From the NCBI GenBank assembly GCA_030849805.1, contig JASANZ010002272.1:124001-188000 (forward strand): a stretch of 64,000 bases of DNA. Direction: 5' to 3'. This document shows positions 1 through 9,700 of the stretch, piece after piece (positions within the stretch are counted from its first letter, which is position 1; each line of letters starts with the position of its first letter). Source of the DNA: Sergeia podlipaevii. Taxonomy: Eukaryota; Euglenozoa; Kinetoplastea; Trypanosomatida; Trypanosomatidae. The notes under the pieces were generated by a model. It was not told where the DNA came from and ran no database searches. It worked only from the letters and a program-made list of their open reading frames with translations. Position numbers and translations under genes: made by a program.

Positions 1-2
1 GT

Positions 3-902
3 GATGTTGATCAAGAGACAGCAGAGAGGACAGAAAGCAAGCAGGATACGGCAAGTGGGGCCTCTGCTAGTGGTGGTGTACTCAGCGCCAGAAACTCGCA
101 ATCCACTCGTAGTGCGTCATGCAAACTTATAGAGGGTGTGTGCGACGACGTCTTTGCAGACAAAACTGAGCACGGCGGGGAGGAACACTGTAAGCTGTCC
201 CCCACTCCATTGAGGGCGGTGGTGACACCCTCTGTGTCGCACGACGTGTTCTACGGCAAGAGACCTTTTGAGGTCAAGGACTGCTTGGGCCACGCATTGC
301 AGATCTGCCCTTTCCAGTCCACCATTTGGGCACAGTTGTTGGCGAGCCTGCGTGATTGCGAAGAGGTGGTAGAGTTTGACGCTCCGGCGGATGAGCAGGA
401 GGAGGCTGAGCTGTATCAGCAACAACACATGATGGAGCAGGCTCACGCCCCGTCACTACTGGTTGAGTTACAGAGTGCCAATAAGCTGAATAGCAAGACA
501 GTTGCGGCTGAAACGGTAATGGCTAGCCTGAAGAAACTACAGTCTCGCGTGTCAAAAGGTGGGAAAATGTCTTTTGAGGAAGTTGCTTCGGTTGCCTTGT
601 CAGTGAACCCACGCAAGGCTCCGCTATGGCGCTTTGTGGGGGAGAAGATATCTCTTGCGAATACGCAACAGGAGGCTGTACTTCGCAGTGAGCAGTATGT
701 AGCGTCGTCGTCGTCGTCGTCTCTGTCGATTTCAAAGAGGTGGGCACCTCACAAGAATGCGGCGGGTACTGCTACCATTACTGAGAGTGGCAAAGGCACA
801 CGTTGTGGGGTTTATGTAAACGTCAACCAAATAGCCTACTCAGGTGCCGATTGTATACGCAAGGCGGATGTACTGCAGGCTGAAGTTCCCAGTACAGAGT
901 AA
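3..902 (+). CDS. 3' part of an unrecognised protein, truncated by the window edge
   Basis: The frame is open from the first bases of the window to a TAA at 900-902, giving 299 residues with no necessary start codon inside, so this is the C-terminal part of a longer gene. The first ~45 residues are Ser/Thr/Gly-rich and probably disordered. Two helical stretches have a TPR/HAT-like look: one around residues 89-121 (an HALQICPF...IW pattern) and one around residues 191-225 (VALSVNPRKAPLW). Between them lies an acidic Glu/Gln-rich linker, and a short Ser run follows near residues 233-242. HAT-type repeats occur in RNA-processing scaffolds, but two weak units are not enough to name a function. The gene is the first of two on this strand before the convergent strand switch. 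The reading frame is well supported; the product is unknown. Confidence 0.75.
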   Translation, partial: DVDQETAERTESKQDTASGASASGGVLSARNSQSTRSASCKLIEGVCDDVFADKTEHGGEEHCKLSPTPLRAVVTPSVSHDVFYGKRPFEVKDCLGHALQICPFQSTIWAQLLASLRDCEEVVEFDAPADEQEEAELYQQQHMMEQAHAPSLLVELQSANKLNSKTVAAETVMASLKKLQSRVSKGGKMSFEEVASVALSVNPRKAPLWRFVGEKISLANTQQEAVLRSEQYVASSSSSSLSISKRWAPHKNAAGTATITESGKGTRCGVYVNVNQIAYSGADCIRKADVLQAEVPSTE

Positions 903-1719
903 GCAATGGAGGAATGTTTTTTTTTTTTTGCCTTCTTCCTGGTGTGCATTATTATACTATTAGATCGTGTATTATTAATATTATGATTGTCAACTGTATA
1001 CGCTGGGGTTCCCGTTCCTTTTTCTCTTTGTATGTTTCATTACCATCACTTATTTTTTTTACCTCTTCATTCTTTTCTGGTAGTTATAACTGTACTTATT
1101 TTTTAAAAAAAAAAAAGAAAAAGATACCTTTGTCACGCGCGCACGTGTCTTCCAGTTTTCGTCTCCCCCTCCCCACCCCCCGTCTCTCTCTCGTTTACGC
1201 TGTTGATACACCTTTTTTTTTGGGTGGCATACTCACCACATCATGTCATTGAATACATATGCGATGTGATGTTGTAGCGAAAAGCACACAAGCAGCAACA
1301 GCAGTAAAAAAAAAAAAAGATAGATGGTGAGTATCAATGTCGACCACACCTTTTTTTTCTGCCTATATGTATTCTATTGTGGTGCACACACACACACACT
1401 CCGAAAAGATATCTCTTGCTGAGCATGCAATACTTTTCACTTCATTTTATAAGCCACCGCTGTTACTTGCATTTGCTATTCCTACTGTTGTCACGGGCTA
1501 TTATCAATATCCTTTCTTTTTTCCATTTCTCCTTTTTTTTTTGTCTCTCTACACTACTAGCATCATACGTTAAGAAATCGTTTTTTTGTTTTTTAACGTT
1601 TGCCCCTCCAAGCCACATCTTTACGCATTTTCTTCTCTGCTCTCATTTTTTTTTCCTTTTCGGTTTAGATCTTTATTATACACACACCCACACACAGAAA
1701 GAGACACACACGCTACGCA
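903..1719. other. Intergenic: 3' UTR of the upstream gene and 5' flank of the BAR-like gene
   Basis: The region is AT-rich, with long T and A runs, a short CA repeat near 1386-1400 and extended pyrimidine-rich stretches from about 1500 onward. Small open frames here are translations of homopolymers and CA/CT runs, and I see no credible gene. The right part carries the probable splice acceptor of the next gene. Confidence 0.6.
1628..1668 (+). promoter_or_regulatory. Putative trans-splice acceptor for the BAR-like gene
   Basis: A nearly uninterrupted pyrimidine tract ends in GGTTTAG, with the AG at 1667-1668. It is the nearest tract plus AG upstream of the ATG at 1720 and would leave a 51-nt 5' UTR. 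This matches the general trypanosomatid rule for spliced-leader addition. The site is inferred from pattern only. Confidence 0.55.
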
Positions 1720-2571
1720 ATGGCCTGCACTAAGCCAAGTTCGACAATCGACTACGAGACGGACAACAATGCGGCCTTCTTAAAGGAGCTGGAGCAGAGC
1801 TTCAAGAAGTTTAACGACGCGATCACCAACACTCTCAACGCCTACCGCGACCTCCTCATCGCTTTTGATCAAGTCGGTGAGGTGTACAGTAGCATGGCCA
1901 ACCGCTGCGACGACAGTGTTAAGTTGCCCATTGACAACTTCAGCAAGGGTATGCGTGAACTGAAGGAGCATGGCCCCTTTGTGACGTTCAACTCAGAGGT
2001 GCACAGCGGTACGGTGGAGCTGCTGGACCCTCTCAAGGGGCAGCTCAAGGCGGTGCAGAAGGCCTATTTGGAGCTCAAGTCAAAGCAGAACGACTACGAC
2101 AAGCTGCGCAGCGATGTGGAGAAGACGGAGAAGTCGTATGCCAAGAAGGACAAGCCGCTTAGCGACAGCAAGTCGTATCGCAAGAGCGTTGAAAAGCGTG
2201 ACAAGAGCAAGGCGATCTACGAGGAGAGGCGCGATACCTTCAAGGTTCAGGTCAGCAACCTGCAGACCCAGGCAGAGGGTGTGCTGGTGGATTCCATGAA
2301 TCGCTATCTGCAAAGCTCAGCCACCTTCTGTGGCTGCCTGGAGGCGACGATGCAGGGCTACCGCACCAATGATATCAAGGGCGAGCATTCCAAGCTGGCA
2401 GAGATGAAGGAAGCCGCTGTGGCGAAGTCTGCGCTGAACCGTCCCACGCAGCAGCGCCTGGCCGACAGCAGAAAGTCCGACTACCCAACCGACAACAGCG
2501 CCATGTCGCCAGTCATCTCGGCCGCCCATCGAAGCAGCAACCCCCTGCACAGAGATGACTACTCGACATAA
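1720..2571 (+). CDS. BAR-domain-like protein
   Basis: This 283-residue, highly charged and largely alpha-helical protein has no signal peptide or membrane segment. Residues ~20-220 look like a BAR fold: three long amphipathic helices, with a middle helix (about 105-190) rich in Lys/Glu/Tyr that includes a K-SDVEKTEKSYAKKDK stretch and is followed by an SKSYRKSVEKRDKSKAIYEE stretch typical of BAR helix 2/3. The C-terminal ~60 residues are Ser/Pro/Arg-rich and probably disordered. BAR proteins form crescent dimers that bind and bend membranes in endocytosis and trafficking; that role is inferred from the fold, not shown. The ATG at 1720 is the first after a good splice acceptor. The gene is the last on this strand before the strand switch. 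Paralogues in other trypanosomatids are annotated only as BAR-domain or hypothetical proteins. Confidence 0.78.
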   Translation: MACTKPSSTIDYETDNNAAFLKELEQSFKKFNDAITNTLNAYRDLLIAFDQVGEVYSSMANRCDDSVKLPIDNFSKGMRELKEHGPFVTFNSEVHSGTVELLDPLKGQLKAVQKAYLELKSKQNDYDKLRSDVEKTEKSYAKKDKPLSDSKSYRKSVEKRDKSKAIYEERRDTFKVQVSNLQTQAEGVLVDSMNRYLQSSATFCGCLEATMQGYRTNDIKGEHSKLAEMKEAAVAKSALNRPTQQRLADSRKSDYPTDNSAMSPVISAAHRSSNPLHRDDYST

Positions 2572-3561
2572 AGAAGGGAGATGAAAAAAGGGATGTACAA
2601 ACCAAGATGCGTTGTATGAAGGATACGGATGACGAATGTTTCGTTACGTCTTCTTTGTATTGTAGAAAAATTGTATATATATATATATGCGCTTTCTCCC
2701 CTCTCTGAGCAAAAAGTTGTTTCTTCCTCTGTTTCTTTATTTTATTTTTTTCAAATGAGTTGCAAGTTGCACATTGTGTCTTCTCTCATCATATGCCGCT
2801 GTAGACGAGGCGAAAGTGCACGGCACTCTGAAGATTAGACAAGAGACGTGTGGCACATTAGACTACAAAAAAGAGGTACTTTATATAAGGACAACAGTGC
2901 TTCCCTCTCCTTGCTTTACTCACTTGAGTTATTCCATATTTTTTTTTATCTAGGAGGAATAAATGCTCTAGAAAACGGTTTGTGTGAGCTATTTGTATGT
3001 GACCCTTTTTTGGTTTTGATTTTTAACTATTTGCAGCGACTATGATGAGAGCGCTCCATGGACACATACGGGTAGGGAAATAGGAAAAGAAAAATAGAAA
3101 AGACAGATGGAAAGAACTTACGGCATCATGATTGTATTTCTCTCTTCTCCATCTTCCTCCTTCTTGTTGTTTTTATCTTTGCTTCTTTATCTTTTTTCTG
3201 TTTCTTATCAAAAAAAAAAAAAAAAAAATGCGTGCGTCATGGCTCTCGCTTGAATGCGCTGACTCGTTCTATCGCTTTTTTTTTGGTGTTTTAGCTTGTC
3301 GCTTTTTTGCTACGCAGTATTTAGTTGTCTTTCTCAACTACATTTATACTATTTTTTTTTTGCTTGTTTCTTTTTTTTTTCTTTGTACCAGTGCATGCCT
3401 TTCACTATTATTATATATCACTATTCCAAGCAATGTTGTTGTTATTTTTTAATGTGAAGGAGCCACTGTGTGGTGATGTGTTTTGACAGAGAGCACTCTA
3501 CCCTAACAAGCTACCGATAAATATATATGTATCGGTACGTTTGGTTTCCAGGTGCTTTGTA

Positions 3562-3683
3562 GCTTTCCCCCCCCCCCCCCCTTTAGTTCCCTTCCCTTCT
3601 TCTGTTTTGGTACTTCGCATTNGCTTTCCCCCCCCCCCCCACTTTAGTTCCCTTCCCTTCTTCTGTTTTGGTACTTCGCATTT
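3562..3683. repeat. 61-bp direct duplication flanking a single N
   Basis: Two copies, each a C run of about 13-15 bases followed by the same CTTTAGTTCCCTTCCCTTCT-type segment and ending in TACTTCGCATT, lie at about 3562-3622 and 3623-3683. They are offset by 61 bp, and a single N sits at 3622, the last base of copy 1. The copies are essentially identical apart from C-run length. This pattern fits two contig ends that overlap but were joined by one N, so the second copy may not exist in the genome. Confidence 0.8.
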
Positions 3684-4109
3684 GTTTTGTTTTCACTTTT
3701 GCGAGTGCCTGAATACATTGAGAGTAACAAAATCCGAGGAGAGAAATTGGGAGAGCTAAAAAAAAAAGGCAAATGGACGACAAATGAAACGCCTACAGCA
3801 CCGAGGAATTCATGTAATGAGGAAGAAGCCTCCCAACAAATCTATTTTTTTTTTTACTACTTTTAGATACAACACTGTTTTAAGGCACGGTTGCTCGCTG
3901 CCAATTTCTTCAACAGATACCAAAAAAAAAAAAAGGAAAACTGTTTCAGCATACACATATATGATGTATGGCAGCTCTTCGCTCTCTTCTTGTTTTCTGT
4001 GAGATGGAACACCTTGCGTTGCTTTTGCTCTCTCTCCCATGTGCCCACAACATCTTTTCTTTTCTTCCTTTCCTTTCTTTTCATTCTATTTTTTTTTTTT
4101 AAGAGTGTT

Positions 4110-4205
4110 GTGCCGCCGCCTGCTTCCCGGCGCAGCCCCTCGGCTGCCCCGGAGGCCCCCGCCGCCCCCGCCCCCTGCCCCTGGGCGGGAAACGAGGCAG
4201 CCGTG
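4110..4205. other. GC-rich block with inverted repeat and G-quadruplex motif
   Basis: About 95 bp of nearly pure G+C sits inside an AT-rich gap. The sequence at 4141-4151 is an inverted match (10 of 11) to 4193-4203. Nested inside, CCCGCC and GGCGGG can pair around a short loop. On the minus strand the runs at 4178-4181, 4171-4175, 4165-4169 and 4156-4160 form four G tracts of 4-5 with 1-4-base loops, a textbook intramolecular G-quadruplex pattern. Structure formation in vivo is inferred. Confidence 0.7.
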
Positions 4206-4557
4206 GAAAAAAAGAGGTGGAAAGAAAGAAAAAAAGAAGAATACTCAAGAAGTCGAAGAACCAAAGCAGGGAGAGTGCCAGTAACAGGCTGTCAAAGTAA
4301 GGCGGAACGAAGAGATTAAAATACGAGTTATTGTTGTTATCTGTTTCATTCAGCTGGGAAGAAATGTTAATGATTATCAACAGAGATATTTTTATTTGCC
4401 GATAAAGCGCCCGTACAAAAGAAGAAAATACGACAAAGGCAAAAAAAAAGAATCCAATAATATTGCATATCAGTTTACACGCCCTTAATGAGGGAGAAGG
4501 AAACACACACACACACACGCAGCATATCGCAAGTCTCAGAGGGGAAGCCACGCCCTC

Positions 4558-5931
4558 TCACTTCTCGTCGTCGTTTACCTGAGTGAACCTATCGCCCTCG
4601 CTCCGGTCCTCTGATGGGATCAGTGACTTACGCGGCGATGAGATTGGCTTCCACGTCCGCTTCAGCCGCGGGCTCTGATCAATCAGGTGCTTGCTCCGAT
4701 CAAAGAAAAAACGTGACCCGCGGAACTCCTCGTCTGTGGTCAAGATCGTGATTTTCGCCTTGAACTTGCGAGTGGTGTGGTCCTTCATCGTGAAGGTCGT
4801 CATCTTACTGGGGATGCAGTGCTTGTTAATAAGGTCGTACATCTCCTCCATGGAGCTGAGTGACTCGCCGTTGATCGCGACGAGCTGGTCATCGATGCAA
4901 ATACCTGCTTTTCCTGCAGGACCGCTTTCGTAGATGCCGTCCACAATGAGCGCATCGTCCTTCACATTATCGCTAAGTGAGAAGCCAATAAACGGACGTC
5001 CCTGAGTCACATGCCGTGGCTTGACCGGGAGTGGCTTCTCCTGCGGCAACTCCTCCGGGCAGTCCACGGCCGCCTCGGGAGGCTCCGCGACAGCCTTGTC
5101 GTCGCACACGCAGTCATTCTGTGGATCGTCTTGCTCTACCGCTGGACACGGGGGTTCTTCTTTCTGGCTACGCTCTTCTTCAGCCTCGTCTTCCAGCTTC
5201 TCTACCTCCAGTGCGGGCACAAGGTCCTCCGGAGTCGCCTGATGGACGCATAACGCACGCGCCATGGAGTCTAGAGGGGACTCTCTCGAATCAGCAGGTT
5301 GGCTGACGTCGCGTACTTTCAGCCGCGGCTCCTCCACACAGTCCCAGTGCTCTACGGGAGGGACCACTACACTGCACGTAGCGTTTTCATCAATGTGAAC
5401 CGCTGTTGTAGTGCATGTATCGTATGTGGGGGACATACCAAGACTGCGACGCCCCTCCAGCAGCGGCCGCTGCTGGCCTTCGTCGATAAGGCCCTCGTCA
5501 ATCTCCTCATATCCGTCATAGGCCCGCACTGCGTTGAAAGAGATCACAATAATTAGCGCATCCGCCACCGTGAACGTGACCGCGCTTGCCACGGTCAGCT
5601 GGAGCACCTTCTGAGAGTACGTGGGTGACGCGCGGTATGCGGGGAAGGAGTGATTCATCAATACAAGGAAAATGGCGCCTGTGTTCACAACAGCCCCAAT
5701 GGCGGCAGCGCAAAGCACGTAGAGCCACGCCCCGACTTCGCCGTGTGCTCTCCTGGGTGGAGGTAACAGAAGTAAGATAAGAGGAACACTACACATGTAT
5801 CCCAGGAAGACAAAGAGCGGGGTTAGCGAACGCACATGCTCATCCACATAGCACGCAGCGACGGCCGCCGAAAAAGAGATGGCCAGGAATAGCAGTGCGC
5901 CACTCACTGCATACGACGATGCGCTCACCAT
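4558..5931 (-). CDS. Vps55-like four-span membrane protein with C-terminal PDZ domain
   Basis: The protein has 457 residues. Four hydrophobic spans (about residues 6-28, 36-57, 67-92 and 108-133) sit in an N-terminal ~140-residue part. Its PLFVFLGYMCSVPLILL segment, the later AIFLVLMNHSFP segment and an acidic end after the last span resemble the Vps55/LEPROT (OB-RGRP) family, which is normally only ~130-140 residues and acts in endosome-to-vacuole sorting. An acidic, Pro/Cys-containing disordered linker (about 140-305) follows. Residues ~313-397 form a PDZ domain (GFSLSDN binding loop, DDQLVAINGESLSSMEEM core), and the tail is basic and Ser-rich. I chose the ATG at 5931 because a pyrimidine tract plus AG lies 14 nt upstream. 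A longer frame to 6063 would translate that tract and a CA repeat. The PDZ assignment is firmer than Vps55. This is the last gene of the leftward unit. Confidence 0.7.
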   Translation of the reverse strand: MVSASSYAVSGALLFLAISFSAAVAACYVDEHVRSLTPLFVFLGYMCSVPLILLLLPPPRRAHGEVGAWLYVLCAAAIGAVVNTGAIFLVLMNHSFPAYRASPTYSQKVLQLTVASAVTFTVADALIIVISFNAVRAYDGYEEIDEGLIDEGQQRPLLEGRRSLGMSPTYDTCTTTAVHIDENATCSVVVPPVEHWDCVEEPRLKVRDVSQPADSRESPLDSMARALCVHQATPEDLVPALEVEKLEDEAEEERSQKEEPPCPAVEQDDPQNDCVCDDKAVAEPPEAAVDCPEELPQEKPLPVKPRHVTQGRPFIGFSLSDNVKDDALIVDGIYESGPAGKAGICIDDQLVAINGESLSSMEEMYDLINKHCIPSKMTTFTMKDHTTRKFKAKITILTTDEEFRGSRFFFDRSKHLIDQSPRLKRTWKPISSPRKSLIPSEDRSEGDRFTQVNDDEK

Positions 5932-6786
5932 TTTTTTTTTTGAATCTACCAGAAAAGAAAAGTGAGCACACACGCACACACAAACACACAAGAAGAAGAA
6001 ATAAATAAGAGATAATAAAAGGCCGTCTTCTAACTTCCCTCGAGTGGCAGGAAAGAAGGGCAAGATATATGTATCAGTTATATTCCTTAAGAAACAGTTT
6101 TTTTTTTTGAACGTATGAAAAGGAAGAAAAGGAGGTGCGTTCTAAACAATCACAAAATATATATATATATATTTAAAAAAAAATAGGAGTGTGAAAAAAA
6201 AAACCAATAACAGGTAATATGTAGTACCGCTATTACTAGTAAGAAAGTGTAGTTGGAGAAACTCCTACGGCAGGAAACAACAGAAAAACGGAAAGAAAGA
6301 AAAAAAGAAAGACTCTAAAAAAAAAAATGTTCTCTAGATCCTAATCTCATACATAACAAACGAGAGAAAAGGGGAGTTTTTAAAAAAAGGACACTGAAAT
6401 GTAAAAAAAAAAAAAAGCAATTGCAAAAAGAAGGCGAATAAGCAAATATGCGTTTGTGCGCATACAAGAAGGAATGTATACACGTTTCAGTGAAGTCATT
6501 GCACTCGTTGTATAATATAGAAATGATGCACTGATAACGGCGTACGGACATAGATGAGAAGTCAATATCTACAGAAACAAAGTGGTAAAAATATACATTC
6601 ATAATTACCGCAATATATATATATATATATATTCTTTTGGCCTCCTCCCTCTCAAAGAACACAAGAGAGCTTCTCCCTCTCCCTCTCTCTCTCTCAATAT
6701 ATACAAGTTTGGAAGGGCCACCTTCTTCATGTATATGCGCATGTGCTGTGTGACTCTCAAGGGGTTCGTACACAGTACGGCTCCCA
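5932..6786. other. Intergenic: 3' UTR of the dynein gene and 5' flank of the Vps55/PDZ gene
   Basis: The gap is AT-rich with AT dinucleotide repeats near 6157-6172 and 6612-6632, a CT-rich run near 6672-6694, and several A runs of 8-14. I see no credible open frame; the longest on either strand translates simple sequence. Confidence 0.6.
5946..5966 (-). promoter_or_regulatory. Putative trans-splice acceptor for the Vps55/PDZ gene
   Basis: Read on the minus strand, a CTCACTTTTCTTTTCTGGTAG tract ends in an AG at 5947-5946, leaving a short A-rich leader before the ATG at 5931. It sits inside the longer possible frame and so argues for the downstream start. Confidence 0.55.
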
Positions 6787-9700
6787 CTAAACTGCCATGA
6801 GGAAGCAGCCAACCCCACCGAGCGACAACTTCACCTCCTCAGCAGGTCCAGCACACGGGACGCTGAGCCGGAAGATCATCGTCTGGCGCTCCGCATTGTT
6901 GTACACAGGAATCGTCGCGAAACCATTCAGCACCTTCGCAGCCCGCTCCGCGCTCATCCAACCAACCACAATGTTGGTCGAAAGCGCCACGGACGATGGC
7001 GAGTTCGCTGACACCACACGCAGCTTGCCATCCGGGCCAATGACTGCACCTTGCACAAAAATTGTGGCGGACTTCACGCTCACATTCACCTGCAGCGCCT
7101 CTGAAATGGGCGTGGTCCCCACGCAGGCAACGAGCTGTAGATCCACTAGCGGCGCCTTGCTCTGGCGTGCTGTGTGCTGGCGCAGCGCGTTAAAGAACGT
7201 CTCGGGACGCAGCAGGTTCGACAAGTCGTACACGATAGAGGCGGACATGGGCTCCTTAAGCCACGTATTCGTCGCGGCGTACTTGCGGGATAGGAGTGAC
7301 AGCCACAATTTCGACTCCCGGGGGCCATCCATCTTATCGAGCCATCGTCCTGGCATACGCCCACCCGCCAGTTCCAAAGCCTCCGTACGTAGGCGCGACT
7401 CAGGAATTTGGGTTCCCTCCGCTACCGCGTGAAGTTCCTCGTAGTACTCCGTGAGAGCGGTGATCAGTCGAGACAGGAGGTTCACCTCACTGACAAAGAA
7501 CACGTCCATCGGCTGTGGGTCGCTCTTGCTGGCGGCAATGCTGCGTGGCGGGCCAGAAACCGCAAGACCAAAAGCCTTCCACTGTTCGAGAACAGGTGTC
7601 AGCAAGGCCTTCCAGCCATCGCTCGAGGTGTGGCCGGTCAATGTGCGCTGCGAGAGGCACCGAAGGTCTTCAATCTGTACACCTGCCGCGGTCTCCAGCA
7701 CTGCACGATCAGCGTTGTCAGGAAGGTAGAACACATCTGGCGCGTCCACGTCGGGTAGCGTCTTGCGAATCACCGCCACGATGTGGTCGTGATTGCACGA
7801 GGCAGGGACGTTGAGCTCGTGATAAAGCGGTACCTTGCCGCGTACAATGACGTCTTCAGTGAAATACGTATCCAGCAGCTGAATGAGCACGCGCTCATCA
7901 TGTGGGTTGTCAAGGCGTCCGCCGTAGATGCAGTTCTCGAGGACGCCCTTTAGCGTTATCCAATCGATCGACTTTCGCCTTGACATCTCCACCAGCACGT
8001 CGCTGGCCGCCTTGAGATCAGCTGGAGAGAACTCGTACGCCTTAGCCCACCCCTGAGGCACGAAAGTGCGACGCTCTTGTACAACGGCATGAAACCACGC
8101 CAGTCCAAACAGTAACTGCGACCCCAGGTCTTGAAGGTTTTCTACAAAGGTCGAGTCCCATGTGCCGTATGTCCTCAACAGGTTCTGCTTCACACCAGGA
8201 GGAGCCTCCACCGTCACCTTGGTTGCCATACGCAACAGCACAGACGGGAAGAGGTCGTGTTGTTCAGTGGTAATGATCAGCCGGAAGTCCTTGTTGGGCT
8301 CCGGCATGGCGCACAGCTCCTTCTCGAGGACGCTGGCCCAGTCCAGAACAAGATGAAGATTCTTTAAGAAGATCCAGTCGCCCTGTACCGCGCATCGCCG
8401 CAACTGCTGCATCGCCTCGTCTGTCTGCCCACCACCGAGCGCGACTTGAGTAAAGCGCTGCTTGCCCACACGGTGCATTGCGATATCCTGCACCTCCAAA
8501 CTCGGATCCGCACCGCTGGAGGTAATGAGCAGCACAGGGGAGGAGGCAGCACTACTGCCAAGAATAGACTCCTCCAGTGACACCGCTGGCGCGAGGGAAT
8601 CGAGTTGCAGTTCTTGTAGAATTACACTCAGAGAGAGGGCACCAAGGCGATCAGGGCGGAACACATTGACCAGCAGCAGCTGCTCCATCACTGAGTATCC
8701 CGAATCGGCAATGTCCTTCTCTGCCGTTTGCGACTGCATCCACTTCTCCCACTTGCCTCGGTTCGTGGTGAGACCCCACTTCTCGATCAGCGCAGGGCCA
8801 GACTCGCACGAGTACAATGCCGCGAACTTCGCCTTGCTGGCGAGTGGGGCCCATGAAGGCATGTGCTCATCCACGTCTGCCTTCACGTCCTTCACAGCGC
8901 CGATGAGCGCATCGTACTGGTCGGATGGAAAGGCCTTGGGGTTAAAAGCATGAAGAAGATGTAGACCAAACGCAATGCGATCCTTCTTGAAGAGCCCCAA
9001 GGTGATGTGGTGAAAGCACGTCCGCGCAAAGCTCTTCACGAGACCTTTAACCTTGTGTGCCACCTCGTCAGAGCCCTTGTACTGCGTCAGTGTGGCGGTG
9101 AACAGTGCAATGAAATCTGGAAGACCAAACTGGTACATGCGGTTCAGTCGCTCCATGTCGGCAATGATGAAGTAGAGCAGCGAGCCATTCTGGGCAAACG
9201 GCCTGTACACTTCTCGCTTGTCGTCCAGCTCGCGCTGAAGTTGGTTGGACTGCTTGAGGCTATCTTGGATGTTAGACGCTTGGGTTTTGACCTCGTTAAG
9301 GGAGTTGATGAGCTGCACGTTCTCCAAAAGGTTACCCTGAGAGTCAGCGAGCTCATCAAGTAATCTGATTTCAAGTTTGCTAAGCTCGACCTTAAGGGCT
9401 TCCTCTTGCTTGAGAAGCGCGACCTTCTGTTCCTCGAGCTCTGGCTTCTCGTGCTGAATAGTAATGCCGAGCAGCTGGCTTTCAAGACCTAGGCTGGTCA
9501 CAGAGAAGTTCACTTCCGTCAGCAGCGCGGCGGCACCAGGCGGGAGTTTCATATCCGTGTTGCGGCTAAACAGGATAATCTTGAATGTGTCCTGCCAGTC
9601 CACCTGCTTGTTGCCCACCTGCACGACACGCTTCGCACCCGCAGAGATGAGATCGCGACGCAAAACAGGGTAAAGCATCGGTAGAATCCCCCCCACTTCA

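Larger units (their letters stand above)
2572..4557. terminator. Convergent strand-switch region, probable transcription termination zone
   Basis: The rightward genes stop at 2571 and the leftward genes end at 4558, so two polycistronic units converge on this ~2-kb gap. In trypanosomatids convergent switches are known sites of RNA polymerase II termination, often marked by base J and variant histones. Here that role is inferred from orientation alone. The sequence is AT-rich with many T and A runs, two long C runs and a GC-rich block at 4110-4205. I looked for tRNA B-box-like sequence and found none. No open frame here is convincing. Confidence 0.6.

Noticed and set aside
2572..4557. Possible tRNA or other Pol III gene in the strand-switch region
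   Set aside because: I found no GTTCGA/GTTCAA-type B box with a matching acceptor stem on either strand.
5932..6063. N-terminal extension of the Vps55/PDZ gene
   Set aside because: The extra 44 residues translate a CA repeat and a pyrimidine tract, and a splice AG at 5946 lies inside it.
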